This document shows, piece by piece, positions 1 to 8,727 of a stretch of 56,527 nt of DNA. The position numbers and the translations under genes are program-made. Positions within the stretch are counted from its first letter, which is position 1. The number at the start of each line of letters is the position of its first letter. The DNA is from Nocardiopsis kunsanensis DSM 44524. Lineage in GTDB: Bacteria > Actinomycetota > Actinomycetes > Streptosporangiales > Streptosporangiaceae. The notes below the pieces were generated by a model that saw only the letters and a list, made by a program, of their open reading frames with translations, did no database searches and was not told the DNA's origin. The stretch is taken from the NCBI RefSeq assembly GCF_000340965.1, contig NZ_ANAY01000038.1, positions 1 through 56,527 of the forward strand, in the 5' to 3' direction.

Positions 1-174
1 CCGGGGGGTGCGGGGGGTCGCCCCCCGAAAAGAACAAAGACCCCGCGAAGGCGGACGGAACCCCGCCGAGCCGCACCACAACAGACCCCGCGTGCGCGAG
101 CCCCGGCGAGCGCACACCGGGGGGTGCGGGGGGTCGCCCCCCGAAAAGAACAAAGACCCCGCGAAGGCGGACGG
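1..174. repeat. Tandem copies of tRNA-Ala downstream sequence
   Basis: A block of about 58 bp at 1-58 recurs at 117-174, a period of 116 bp. A shorter, diverged copy lies at about 9583-9640 beside the second tRNA-Ala. Each copy carries the distal arm of the tRNA terminator (gaccccgcgaag, then a run read as ttctttt on the minus strand). The pattern suggests past tandem duplication of a tRNA-Ala plus terminator unit, with the tRNA body lost from the first copy. No coding signal is seen here. Confidence 0.75.
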
Positions 175-193
175 AGTCCGCCGAGCAGGGTCC
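155..193 (-). terminator. Intrinsic terminator of tRNA-Ala copy 1
   Basis: On the minus strand, just after the tRNA 3' end, gaccctgc pairs with gcggggtc (one G-U) around an inner ggcggac/gtccgcc stem. It is followed by tctttgttctttt. This is a standard rho-independent terminator for the tRNA transcript. Confidence 0.8.
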
Positions 194-199
194 TGCCAG

Positions 200-272
200 T
201 GGAGCTATGGGGATTCGAACCCCAGACCTCCTCCATGCCATGGAGGCGCGCTACCAACTGCGCCATAGCCCC
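200..272 (-). tRNA. tRNA-Ala (anticodon GGC), copy 1
   Basis: A 73-nt cloverleaf on the minus strand. The acceptor stem is GGGGCTA/TAGCTCC with discriminator A. The anticodon arm is CCTCC-atGGCat-GGAGG, giving anticodon GGC, and the T arm is GGGG-TTCGAAT-CCCC. No CCA is encoded. It decodes GCC/GCU alanine codons. The sequence is identical to the copy at 9658-9730. Short open frames that run through it read the tRNA and are not genes. Confidence 0.97.
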
Positions 273-389
273 TGGTGTGCCGGGCGGTTCCCCCGCTCGG
301 CCTGGTTCCACTGTACCGGATGTTGGGGGTGCCTTGGCCAGCTGTTCACGTGTGAGGTGACGCTCCTTGTCGGTGAATATCCTGATGTG

Positions 390-710
390 GTGACCGAATC
401 CAAGCTTGAGATCCAGATGCTCCACGACCGCCTGTTGGTGCGCGCGGTCCCGGACACGAGCGAGCGGCGCAGCAACGCCGGCCTGGTCATCCCGGACACC
501 GTGAAGTTGGCGACGCGGATGGCCTGGGGCGAGGTCTGCGGTGCCGGGACGAGTGTTCGGCACGTCAAGACCGGTGACCGTGTGCTCTTCGACCCGGAGG
601 AGCAGGGTGAGGTGGAGATCAACGGCGAGCGGTACGTGATTCTGCGTGAGCGCGACGTGCACGCCACGGCCAACGAGTCCCCGGACCGGGGCACCGGCCT
701 CTACCTCTGA
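390..710 (+). CDS. GroES-like co-chaperonin family protein
   Basis: About 106 residues resembling the GroES/Cpn10 beta-barrel: an N-terminal MLHDRLLVRAV-type strand (canonical GroES has PLxDRVLV), a mobile-loop region, then GEVCGAG, KTGDRVLFDP and a C-terminal YVILRERDV. It is a divergent short paralogue and not the main groES, because no groEL follows and the loop sequence differs. The start is uncertain. GTG 390 (or 387) best matches the family N-terminus, but GTG 357 is in frame and no strong ribosome site decides it. A 12-bp terminator hairpin follows at 729-757. Function is inferred from fold similarity only; it could modulate chaperonin activity in the cytoplasm. Confidence 0.75.
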   Translation: MTESKLEIQMLHDRLLVRAVPDTSERRSNAGLVIPDTVKLATRMAWGEVCGAGTSVRHVKTGDRVLFDPEEQGEVEINGERYVILRERDVHATANESPDRGTGLYL

Positions 711-728
711 CCTTCCTCCCGAACCGTC

Positions 729-757
729 CGAACGCCCCGCCGCAGGCGGGGCGTTCG
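729..757 (+). terminator. Terminator after GroES-like gene
   Basis: A perfect 12-bp stem (cgaacgccccgc/gcggggcgttcg) with a 5-nt loop, followed by tgtgtt, 18 bp past the stop codon. The T-tract is weak but the hairpin is strong. From here to 1120 no gene or further signal is seen. Confidence 0.8.
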
Positions 758-1120
758 TGTGTTCAACGGTGTTCGGCGCGTGCGCCATGAGGACGCGTGA
801 CCGTGGTCGGCCGTGTACCCGCTGCCCATGGCCGTCCGCGCCGAGCGGGTCGCGTCCTCGGCGAGGGACCGGCCCCGGGCCGGGGGCGTCCGCTCCGGGC
901 TCCTGGGGACGACCCGCTCCACCGGGGAGCGGTGCACCGGATACACACCGCCGGGCACGGCGCGAGCACGGGGGTGAAGCCACCCCGGGGTGACTTCCGA
1001 CACGTGACTCCCGGGTAACATCCATCACGGGGCCGACCGGCGCGAACGGCTCCATACCCCGCGGGCGGTCGCGCTCTCAGGAGGGCACGTCCGCGACGCC
1101 CCGACACCTGTGAGGATGCC

Positions 1121-2287
1121 GTGAGCCATTTCGCCCAGTACCAGGACGGTGTGTACGCCGATGCCACCGAGGGCCGGTTGCCGAGCCTGCCCTACCACCA
1201 CGAGCAGTTGCGGGACATGGCAGCCGGGCGCTTGGAGCCTGGACCGTTCGGTTACGTGGAGGGCAGTGCTGGGCGTGAACGCACCGCGGACGCCAACGCG
1301 GACGCCTTCGCCCGTTACGCCCTGCGCCCGCGCAGTCTGCGTCCCGGTGCGGAGCACTCCGGGGACCTGGGGGTGACGCTTTTCGGACGGCGGTACCCGA
1401 GCCCGTTGCTGACCGCCCCGATCGGTGTCCTGGAGCAGGTGCACGAGGAGTCCGAGCTCGCTGTGGCACGGGGGGCGAACCCGGTCGGGGTTCCGGTGGT
1501 GCTGTCCACGGCTTCCTCCACCCCGATGGAGGAGGTGGCCGAGGCCGCGGACGAGTGGTGGTACCAGCTGTACTGGCCCAGTGACGACGAGCTCGCGGAG
1601 TCCTTCGTGCGCCGGGCCACGGCGGCGGGTGCGAGCGCGATCGTGGTCACCTGTGACACGAAGCGGCTCGGGTGGCGTCCGCAGGACCTGTCGCTGGGGC
1701 ATCTGCCGTTCCTGCGCAGTCAGGGGACGGCCAACTACTTCTCGGACCCCGAGTTCCGGTCGCGTCTCAAGGCCGACCCGGAGCCGGGCGGTGTGTTCAC
1801 CGAGGCGGTCTTCCACTTCCTGGGCGCGTTCGCGTCCAAGGCGTTGAGCACCGAGAACATCGCACGGATCCGCCAGTGGACCGACCTTCCGGTACTGGTC
1901 AAGGGGGTGGTGCGCGGTGACGAGGCGGCCGACCTGGTCGATGCCGGCGTGGACGGGATCGTGGTGAGCAACCACGGCGGACGCCAGATCGACAACGCTG
2001 TGGCGGCGCTGGATGCACTTCCGGAAGTGGTGGATGCGGTCGGTGACCGGGCCACGGTGCTGTTCGACTCGGGTGTGCGTTCGGGCGCGGACGTCGCGGT
2101 GGCGATGGCACTGGGTGCGCAGGCGGTACTGCTGGGCCGCCCGTGGGTGTACGGGCTCGCGGTGGAGGGTGCCGCCGGGGTGGAGCACGTCCTCCGGGCC
2201 ACTCTGGCCGAGCTGCAGATCACCGCCGAACTCATGGGCAAGGACGCCGCGGAGCTGGACGCTTCCGACGTCACTCGTCGGCCCTGA
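1121..2287 (+). CDS. FMN-dependent alpha-hydroxyacid oxidase (lactate 2-monooxygenase-like)
   Basis: A 388-residue TIM-barrel flavoenzyme of the L-lactate dehydrogenase/glycolate oxidase/lactate monooxygenase family. It oxidises an L-2-hydroxyacid at FMN. Visible motifs are PIGVLE near residue 106, the YQLYWP strand, LVKGVV with the FMN-binding Lys, SNHGGRQID containing the catalytic His and substrate Arg, then DSGVRSGADV and GRPWVYG, which bind the FMN phosphate. The N-terminal YQDGVYADATEGRLPSLPYH stretch is closer to lactate 2-monooxygenases (which give acetate and CO2) than to respiratory LldD. The start is GTG 1121 with GAGG about 7 nt upstream. It stands alone, facing the sugar ABC operon, and an 11-bp hairpin separates them. 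The substrate cannot be fixed from sequence. Confidence 0.9.
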   Translation: MSHFAQYQDGVYADATEGRLPSLPYHHEQLRDMAAGRLEPGPFGYVEGSAGRERTADANADAFARYALRPRSLRPGAEHSGDLGVTLFGRRYPSPLLTAPIGVLEQVHEESELAVARGANPVGVPVVLSTASSTPMEEVAEAADEWWYQLYWPSDDELAESFVRRATAAGASAIVVTCDTKRLGWRPQDLSLGHLPFLRSQGTANYFSDPEFRSRLKADPEPGGVFTEAVFHFLGAFASKALSTENIARIRQWTDLPVLVKGVVRGDEAADLVDAGVDGIVVSNHGGRQIDNAVAALDALPEVVDAVGDRATVLFDSGVRSGADVAVAMALGAQAVLLGRPWVYGLAVEGAAGVEHVLRATLAELQITAELMGKDAAELDASDVTRRP

Positions 2288-2326
2288 TCGGACTCTCGTA
2301 CCGGGGTCCCACGCCCTCGGTACGCG

Positions 2327-2363
2327 CGGTCGCGCGGCCCGACCTCGTCGAGCCGCGCGACCG
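2327..2363. terminator. Bidirectional terminator between convergent genes
   Basis: A perfect 11-bp stem, cggtcgcgcgg (2327-2337) and ccgcgcgaccg (2353-2363), with a 15-nt loop. It sits between the oxidase stop (2287) and the minus-strand permease stop (2390), so it can serve both transcripts. Confidence 0.7.
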
Positions 2364-2389
2364 GATGCTGTGTGTGGTCCGGTCCTGCC

Positions 2390-3301
2390 TCAGCCCTTGA
2401 CGGCGCCCGAGGTCAGTCCGGCCACGATCCTGCGCTGCAGGAGCAGGGCGAACAGGATCAGCGGGACCGAGACCAGTACCGAGGCGGCCATGACCTGGCC
2501 GATGGGGTCCTCGTAACCCACCCGTTCGAAGGTGCCGATGAAGACCGGCACCGTCTGGACGTTGAGGTCGGCCGGGGCGAAGGAGAACGCCAGCAGGAAC
2601 TCGTTGGTGGCGTAGACGAAGGTGAGGATCGCCGCGGCACCGACACCGGGGGCGGCCAGGGGCGCCACCACACGCCAGAAGGCCTGGAACGGGGTGGCTC
2701 CGTCGACCTTGGCCGATTCCTCGATCTCTCTGGGGATCCCGGAGAAGAACGTGGTGAGGATGAAGATGGCCAGCGGCAGGGTCAGCGCCACATAGGGCAG
2801 GATCATGCCGGCGTAGGAGTTGAGCAGGTTGACCCCGAGGAACTTGTCCAGTTCCAGGTAGACCTGGTAGAGCGGGTTGACCAGCGCCACCGGCGGGAAC
2901 AGCGTCGCGACCAGGGTCAGGGCCAGGATCACGAACTTGCCCGCCAGGGGAAGGCGCGCGAGCGCGTACCCGGCCAGGGCCGCGACCGGGATGCAGATGA
3001 GCGTGGTCACCGTCGCGACGATCAGCGAGTTGCGCAGCGCGAACTGGAAGCCCAGGTCCACGACCTGCTGGTAGCTGTCGAGGCTGAAGGGGCCGCGCAG
3101 GATGTTGGGGTCGGTGAGTGCGTCCGCACCGGTGCGCAGGCTGGTCAGGCCCATCCACAGGAACGGGAACAGGCACCAGACCACGACCACGGCCAGGCCC
3201 AGGACCTTGAGTGCGGCCACGGCCCAGGGCGGGGTGCCCTTCGGCGGGCGGCGGGCTGCGGAGGCGGCCGGCCCCGGCGCCCGCACGGCGTGCTCGCTCA
3301 T
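2390..3301 (-). CDS. Sugar ABC transporter permease, MalG type
   Basis: A 303-residue inner-membrane permease with six predicted hydrophobic segments. The binding-protein-dependent transport EAA loop is visible as REIEESAKVDGATPFQAFWRV, which is the site that docks the ATPase. The N-terminus is Pro/Ala-rich before the first helix. It is the last gene of a three-gene operon and its ATG overlaps the end of the upstream permease by 4 bp, indicating coupled translation. Family knowledge: it pairs with a MalF-type permease to import maltose, maltodextrin or trehalose-like sugars. No ATPase gene is present, so a shared MsiK-type ATPase elsewhere is expected. Confidence 0.93.
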   Translation of the reverse strand: MSEHAVRAPGPAASAARRPPKGTPPWAVAALKVLGLAVVVVWCLFPFLWMGLTSLRTGADALTDPNILRGPFSLDSYQQVVDLGFQFALRNSLIVATVTTLICIPVAALAGYALARLPLAGKFVILALTLVATLFPPVALVNPLYQVYLELDKFLGVNLLNSYAGMILPYVALTLPLAIFILTTFFSGIPREIEESAKVDGATPFQAFWRVVAPLAAPGVGAAAILTFVYATNEFLLAFSFAPADLNVQTVPVFIGTFERVGYEDPIGQVMAASVLVSVPLILFALLLQRRIVAGLTSGAVKG

Positions 3302-4209
3302 GCCCTCTCCTTCCGCGGTGCGGCGTCACCGACCAGCTGTCGGCCCATCCGGCTGATGAAGCCCAGACCCACGAGCATGACGATGGCGAATGTGACGGTG
3401 GACAGCGCGTTGGCGTAGCCCAGCTCCGGTTCGGCGACGAGGTAGCGCTGGGCGTAGACCGACAGGGTCGCCAGAGAGTTGGAGTACCCGGCGAAGACGT
3501 AGGCGAAGTCGAACATGCGCAGGGCGTCGACGGTGCGGAACAGCAGGGCCACGACGATGGACGGGCGCAGCAGCGGCAGGGTGATGTACCAGAACCGCTG
3601 CAGTGCGGTGCAGCCGTCCACACGGGCGGCCTCGTAGTAGTCGCGCGGGATGGTCTGCAGTCCGGCCAGGAGCAGCAGCGCCACGAACGGGGCGGTCTTC
3701 CACACGTCAGCGCTGATCATGCCCACCATCGACCAGGCCGGGTCGCGCAGCCAGTTGATCTCGGTTCCCAGGAGTGCGTTCACGAACCCGGGGTTGTGGT
3801 CGAACATGTACCGCCATACCTGGGCCGCCACGGCGGTGGGGACGACCCAGGGCACGAGGATGATCGCCCGGGTCAGCCCCCGGCCGACGAAGGCCTGGTG
3901 CATGATGAGCGCGAACGCCAGCCCGATGACGAACTCCAGGGACACCGAGGCGACCGTGAAGATCAAGGTGTTGAGGGCGGCGTTGAAGAAACCACCGTCG
4001 CTGAGGGCCGTCAGGTAGTTGCCGAGGCCGACGAACTCCTGGTCGAACCCCTTGATCCGGTAGAGGCTCATCCCGATGGCGTAGAGGACCGGGAAGAAGG
4101 CGATGAGCGCCATGAAGGCGAACGACGGGGCGAGGAAGACCCGCCCCATCGCCCGCTCCCCCAAGCCGGTACCGCTGCGGGCCGCGGTCGGGGCCTTGTT
4201 CGCCGTCAT
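3298..4209 (-). CDS. Sugar ABC transporter permease, MalF type
   Basis: A 303-residue multi-spanning permease. The N-terminal helix follows GRVFLAPSFAFMALIAFFPV. The EAA loop is present as RDYYEAARVDGCTALQRFWYI. It lies 8 bp downstream of the binding-protein gene and overlaps the next permease by 4 bp (ATGA). It forms the membrane channel with the MalG-type partner. Substrate is inferred from the neighbouring GH13 alpha-glucosidase: alpha-linked glucosides. Confidence 0.93.
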   Translation of the reverse strand: MTANKAPTAARSGTGLGERAMGRVFLAPSFAFMALIAFFPVLYAIGMSLYRIKGFDQEFVGLGNYLTALSDGGFFNAALNTLIFTVASVSLEFVIGLAFALIMHQAFVGRGLTRAIILVPWVVPTAVAAQVWRYMFDHNPGFVNALLGTEINWLRDPAWSMVGMISADVWKTAPFVALLLLAGLQTIPRDYYEAARVDGCTALQRFWYITLPLLRPSIVVALLFRTVDALRMFDFAYVFAGYSNSLATLSVYAQRYLVAEPELGYANALSTVTFAIVMLVGLGFISRMGRQLVGDAAPRKERA

Positions 4210-4217
4210 ATGCGCGC

Positions 4218-5525
4218 CTACTCCCCCTCGAGCGCTTCTTCTGCAGCCTGGTCGACGGATTGCAGGGCGGTCTCGGGGTCTTCCTGCCCGAGGAAAGCGG
4301 GGTGCAGATTGTCCTGCACGGCCAGGGACAGCGAGTTGTAACCGGGCACCGGCGGGCGGGCCTCGGCGTTGGCGAGGATGTCGCCGAGCATCTGGAAGTC
4401 GGGGTCGTCGGCGTCCTCGTAGAGGCTCTGCATGGTGGGCGGCAGGCTGTGGCCGAGCAGGATCTCCTGGGCCTCCTGGTCCGTGGCGGCCCAGGTGACG
4501 AACTCACGGGCCAGGTCCTTGTTCTCGCTGAGGGAGCTGACGGCGTTGTTGAGGCCGCCCAGGGCGCTGGTGGTGCCCTCGCCGTCGAAGGTGGGCAACG
4601 GGGCGACCTCGAAGTCGTCGGCCACGGCGCTGTCCTCTTCCCCCTCCCCCGCCAGGAGCGGGATGGCGTAGGGCCAGTTACGCATGTAGACGGCCTCGCC
4701 GGACTGGAAGAGGGCGCGCGCGTCGTCCTCGACCATGGAGTCGTAGCCCTGGGCGAAGAACCCGGACTCCTGTGCCTCGGTCATGAAGTCGAGAGCGGTC
4801 TCGGCGGCGTCGCCTTCCAGGAAGGTGCTGCTCTCCTGGTTGTCGTCGAAGAGCTGTCCGTCAGCGGCCCAGAAGAGCTCGAGGTAAGAGGCGACGAACC
4901 CCTCGTACTGGTCGCCCTGGCCCACGAAGGCCTCGATGCCTTCCTCCTCGGCCGCCTCGAGGCCGCTCTCGTGGAGCTCTTCCCAGGTCGAGGGTGGTTC
5001 GTCGACGAGGTCGCTGCGGTAGTAGAGGAAGGCGCCGTTGGAGGAGTAGGGCAGTGCGTAGAGCTCCTGCTGCCACTGGGCGCTGTCGACCGCCCCCTCG
5101 AGGCTGGTGTCCTCGATCTCGGGGCGCAGGTCCTCCAGGTTCTCGATGTATCCGTAGTCGGCGAACTCGCCGGTCCAGATGACGTCGAGGCCGAGGACGT
5201 CGAACTCACCGGCCTGGCTCTGCAGGTCCTGGAACATGGCTTGACGCTGCTCGTCGGCGGTGGGGGCCAGGAAGAAGATGTCGACCTGCTGGTCCGGGTT
5301 GTTCTCGTTCCACAGGCGGGCGACGTCCTCGTGGACCTGGCGGTCCGCGCCGGTGACGGCCCACACGAACGCGGGGTCGTCGGCGAGGCCGGCGCTCTCG
5401 CCGTCGCCTCCGGACTCCTCCTCGGGTGGTTCGCCGCACGCCGTGGCCATGGTCAGCCCCAGCACGAGGGCCCCGGCCGCCCAGGCACGTGCGGTGTACC
5501 CGGTGGGACGTGGTTCTTCGGACAT
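4218..5525 (-). CDS. Sugar ABC transporter substrate-binding lipoprotein
   Basis: A 435-residue extracytoplasmic solute-binding protein of family 1 (MalE-like). The signal peptide is about residues 13-30, ending in an MATAC lipobox-like site with Cys30 as the likely lipidated residue, although a Leu at -3 is missing. An acidic linker (EPPEEESGGDGES) follows, then a bilobal fold with VDIFFLAPTADEQRQ and a GEAVYMRNWPYA motif typical of oligosaccharide binders. It is the first gene of the operon and is read divergently from the LacI gene across about 220 bp with LacI-type operator sequences. It delivers an oligosaccharide to the permeases. Confidence 0.93.
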   Translation of the reverse strand: MSEEPRPTGYTARAWAAGALVLGLTMATACGEPPEEESGGDGESAGLADDPAFVWAVTGADRQVHEDVARLWNENNPDQQVDIFFLAPTADEQRQAMFQDLQSQAGEFDVLGLDVIWTGEFADYGYIENLEDLRPEIEDTSLEGAVDSAQWQQELYALPYSSNGAFLYYRSDLVDEPPSTWEELHESGLEAAEEEGIEAFVGQGDQYEGFVASYLELFWAADGQLFDDNQESSTFLEGDAAETALDFMTEAQESGFFAQGYDSMVEDDARALFQSGEAVYMRNWPYAIPLLAGEGEEDSAVADDFEVAPLPTFDGEGTTSALGGLNNAVSSLSENKDLAREFVTWAATDQEAQEILLGHSLPPTMQSLYEDADDPDFQMLGDILANAEARPPVPGYNSLSLAVQDNLHPAFLGQEDPETALQSVDQAAEEALEGE

Positions 5526-5602
5526 CGCTCTCTACCTCCTCGCCCCCGGCACCGTCGGGCCCGCGGCGTCGCAACGTGTCGTGGCAGTCCCCCGAGGCTG
5601 TG

Positions 5603-5616
5603 TGAGAACGATGTCA
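5603..5616. promoter_or_regulatory. Candidate LacI-family operator 1
   Basis: The 14-mer TGAGAACGATGTCA has a central CG and matches its own reverse complement at five of seven paired positions. It resembles the TGAAAACGTTTTCA consensus of LacI/GalR-family sites. It lies 78 bp upstream of the binding-protein start, where repression of the transport operon would be expected. Confidence 0.5.
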
Positions 5617-5701
5617 CCACAGATGTGATCAAGTCAACATTCCCCTCGCCGATCTCGGCGGGAATACGTGTCGGAGAGGACCGGCGACCGACACCACCGC
5701 G

Positions 5702-5715
5702 TGAAAACGTTGCCA
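5702..5715. promoter_or_regulatory. Candidate LacI-family operator 2
   Basis: The 14-mer TGAAAACGTTGCCA has a central AACGTT core and five of seven symmetric pairs. It lies 31 bp upstream of the lacI-family start, about 99 bp from operator 1. Autoregulation plus control of the divergent importer is the natural reading. Confidence 0.55.
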
Positions 5716-5746
5716 TGCCACACGTCACACCTCTACCGTGGAGCGC

Positions 5747-6757
5747 ATGCCGAACCGGCCCGCCAGCATGCGCGACGTGGCCCGTCGAGCTGGGGTCTCG
5801 CTCTCGACCGTCTCCCGTGTGCTCCGTGGAGCCGCGGGGGTGACCCCGGAGGTACGCGACAAGGTACGGGCCGCCGCGGAGGAGCTCTCCTACGCGGTCT
5901 CACGCAACGCCTCCGGCCTGGTGACGGGCCGCACCTGCCGTGTCGCGGTCGTGGTGCCCTCCCTGCGCCCCTGGTACTTCGCGTCGGTGGTCTCCGGGCT
6001 CGGCCACGCCCTGCACGAGGCGGGACTGGACATGCTCGTGCACCAGGTCGGCCATCTGGAGGACTGGATCCATACCCTGCCCCTGCGTCACAACAGCGAT
6101 GCCCTCGTGGCGGTCGCCCTGGAACTGACCGAGGAACAGTGCGCCCACGCCGCGGACATGGCCGGACCTGTGGTCCTGGTCGGCGAGCGCCTGCCCGGCC
6201 GGGCGAGTGTGCACATCGACGACCACGCGGGCACCGCGGGCGCCACCCGCCACCTGCTCAATCTCGGCCACGCCCGCATCGCCTACATCGGTTCCCGGAC
6301 CGACGGGGGCATGAGCCTCAGTTCGACCGCCCGTCTGAACGGGTACCACGAGGCCATGACGGAGGCGGGGCTGGAGCCCTGGACGGTGACCAAGTCCCCC
6401 GGGCCCGGATGCGGCGAACTCGCCGTCGGTGAGCTGCTGTCGCACCAGAGCCCGCCCACGGCCGTCCTCGCCGAGAGCGACAACGTCGCCCTGGGCGCCC
6501 ACCGGGCGCTACGCCGTTCCGGGGTCCCCGTGCCCGGGGCGATCTCCCTCATGGGCTTCGACGACCACGATGTCTCCTCGGCGCTGGACCTGACCACGGT
6601 GGACCAGGCCCCGCAGACCCTCGGTAGGGTCACCGGCCATCTGGTCGCCGACCTCGTACAGGGGCGGCGTCCGTCCGACACCTGCGTGGAACTCCCGGTC
6701 CAGATCGTCCCTCGCCAATCCACCGCCGCTCCCCGAAAGCGCCGGACGTCCCCTTGA
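5747..6757 (+). CDS. LacI-family transcriptional regulator
   Basis: A 336-residue repressor. The N-terminal helix-turn-helix reads SMRDVARRAGVSLSTVSRVL (about residues 6-25), followed by the hinge helix and a periplasmic-binding-protein-like effector domain (GRTCRVAVVVPSLRPWYFA, then LMGFDDHDVSSALDLTTVDQ near the C-terminus). ATG 5747 has GGAG 3-6 bp upstream and fits the family N-terminus better than GTG 5738. It sits between the divergent sugar importer and the alpha-glucosidase, which starts 22 bp downstream, so it is very likely their local regulator, with a sugar such as maltose or trehalose as inducer (inferred). Confidence 0.93.
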   Translation: MPNRPASMRDVARRAGVSLSTVSRVLRGAAGVTPEVRDKVRAAAEELSYAVSRNASGLVTGRTCRVAVVVPSLRPWYFASVVSGLGHALHEAGLDMLVHQVGHLEDWIHTLPLRHNSDALVAVALELTEEQCAHAADMAGPVVLVGERLPGRASVHIDDHAGTAGATRHLLNLGHARIAYIGSRTDGGMSLSSTARLNGYHEAMTEAGLEPWTVTKSPGPGCGELAVGELLSHQSPPTAVLAESDNVALGAHRALRRSGVPVPGAISLMGFDDHDVSSALDLTTVDQAPQTLGRVTGHLVADLVQGRRPSDTCVELPVQIVPRQSTAAPRKRRTSP

Positions 6758-6779
6758 GGAACCCGATCGGAGGGCCCAG

Positions 6780-8408
6780 ATGCACCAATGGTGGCGCAAC
6801 GCCGTGCTGTACCAGGTCTACCCGCGCAGCTTCACCGACTCCGACGGCGACGGGGTCGGCGACCTCGCCGGCCTCACCGCGCGGCTCGACCACATCGCTG
6901 CCCTGGGGGTGCACGGGATCTGGCTCTCGCCGTTCTACCCCTCCCCCTGGGCCGACGGCGGGTACGACGTGTCCGACTTCCGGGACGTGGACCCGTCCCT
7001 GGGGACACTGTCGGACTTCGAGGCGATGGTGAGGGCCGCTCACAAGCGCCGACTGAAGGTCATGATCGACATCGTGCCCAACCACACCTCACTCGAGCAC
7101 CCTTGGTTCCAGGAGGCGTTGGAGGCGGGACCGGGGTCGCCGGAACGGGAGCTGTACGTCTTCCGGGACGGCAAGGGCCCCCGCGGGGAACTGCCCCCGA
7201 CGAACTGGCGCTCGACCTTCGGCGGGCCGGCGTGGACACGGGTCCCCGACGGGCAGTGGTACCTGCACATGTTCGCGCCCGAACAGCCGGACCTGGACTG
7301 GGGCCACCCGCGTGTGCGCGAGGAGTTCCGCGGGATCCTGCGGTTCTGGGCCGACAAGGGTGTGGACGGGTTCCGCATCGACGTCGCCTACGCCATGGCC
7401 AAGGACCTGGACGAACCGCTGCGGGACCTGGTCCACGTCGAGGGCGGACGCTTCGAGGACATTCTCGCCAACCCCGACCATCCGTTGCTCGACCGCCCTG
7501 AGGTGCACGAGGTGCACCGGGACTGGCGGCGGGTGACCGACTCCTACGATCCGCCACGCGCCATGGTGGGCGAGGTGTGGCTGCCCAGCGAGCGGCGGGT
7601 GCTGTACACACGCCCGGACGAGCTGCACCAGGCGTTCAATTTCGACTTCCTGAAGGCACCCTGGGACGCCGACGCCTACCGCCGGGTCATCGATTCCTCC
7701 CTCGCCGACGCACACGAGGTCGGGACCGTGCCGACCTGGGTGATCGGCAACCACGACGTGGTGCGGCCGGTGTCGGCGCTGGGGCTGCCCGCCGGTACCG
7801 ATCTGAAGGCATGGCTGCTCTCCGACGGCCGCGACCCGGAACCCGACCCGGAGCAGGGCCGACGGCGTGCCCGGGCGTTGGTGCTCCTGGAGCTGGCGTT
7901 GCCGGGGTCGGCCTACATCTTCCAGGGTGAGGAGCTGGGGCTTCCCGAGGTCGCGGACCTTCCCGCGACGGCCCTGGAGGACCCGCGGTGGGACAACAGC
8001 GAACACACCGACAAGGGCCGCGACGGGTGCCGGGTCCCGTTGCCGTGGAGCGCAGAAGGGACTTCGTTCGGGTTCGGACGCAATGGTTCCTGGCTGCCCC
8101 AGCCCTCCTGGTGGGGACAGTACTCGGTGGAGGTACAGGCCCGGCAGCGGGGATCGATGCTGCGGCTGTACCAGGCGGCGCTGTCGCTGCGCCCGGACTG
8201 CAACGTCGACGGGGAGGTGAAGTGGGACCCCGATCTGAACCGGGGACCACTGCTCGCGTTCTGGCGGGGCGGGTACGTGTTGGTGCTGATCAACACCGGC
8301 TCGGTCCCTGTGCCTCTCCCGGAGGGAGAGATCATGGTGTCCAGCGCACCGCTGACCGGCGACGAGTTGCCCGGCGAAGCGGCGGTGTGGCTGCACCGGG
8401 AGCCCTGA
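6780..8408 (+). CDS. GH13 alpha-glucosidase
   Basis: A 542-residue cytoplasmic glycoside hydrolase of the alpha-amylase clan (oligo-1,6-glucosidase/alpha-glucosidase group). The conserved regions appear in order: DIVPNHT (region I), DGFRIDVAY with the Asp nucleophile (II), MVGEVW with the Glu acid/base (III) and VIGNHDVVRP with the transition-state Asp (IV). QVYPRSFTDSDGDGVGD at the N-terminus is typical of this subgroup. The ribosome site GGAGG lies about 10 bp before ATG 6780, and the gene is probably co-transcribed with lacI. It hydrolyses imported alpha-glucosides to glucose. From 8409 to 8727 no gene or clear structure is seen. Confidence 0.95.
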   Translation: MHQWWRNAVLYQVYPRSFTDSDGDGVGDLAGLTARLDHIAALGVHGIWLSPFYPSPWADGGYDVSDFRDVDPSLGTLSDFEAMVRAAHKRRLKVMIDIVPNHTSLEHPWFQEALEAGPGSPERELYVFRDGKGPRGELPPTNWRSTFGGPAWTRVPDGQWYLHMFAPEQPDLDWGHPRVREEFRGILRFWADKGVDGFRIDVAYAMAKDLDEPLRDLVHVEGGRFEDILANPDHPLLDRPEVHEVHRDWRRVTDSYDPPRAMVGEVWLPSERRVLYTRPDELHQAFNFDFLKAPWDADAYRRVIDSSLADAHEVGTVPTWVIGNHDVVRPVSALGLPAGTDLKAWLLSDGRDPEPDPEQGRRRARALVLLELALPGSAYIFQGEELGLPEVADLPATALEDPRWDNSEHTDKGRDGCRVPLPWSAEGTSFGFGRNGSWLPQPSWWGQYSVEVQARQRGSMLRLYQAALSLRPDCNVDGEVKWDPDLNRGPLLAFWRGGYVLVLINTGSVPVPLPEGEIMVSSAPLTGDELPGEAAVWLHREP

Positions 8409-8727
8409 GGCTCGGGCCATCGTGCAGGAGAACCGGGACGCAGCACTGTACGACCGCCACCCGCGCCCCTCCTGGAGGAACCGGTCCACGATGACGCGGG
8501 CCGGTCCCCCGACCGTCCACCGGTGACGGCGCGTTTCCCCTCCGACGATCGGGCACGGACGGACAGGCCCAACCCTGTCCACCGAGGTGGGAGCCGCACG
8601 CACGGGTCTTCCGGATGCACGCGGCCCGTACAGGTGATCGTGGGTGCGCGGGGCCCTGCCCGGGGCCGGGGGTGTGGTGCACCAGGAGGGCGCCCATGGA
8701 CGCCACGGAGAGCATCGTTCGCGCGCC

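Noticed and set aside
4260..5843. 527-residue plus-strand open frame
   Set aside because: Antisense to the sugar-binding lipoprotein, which has clear motifs and operon context.
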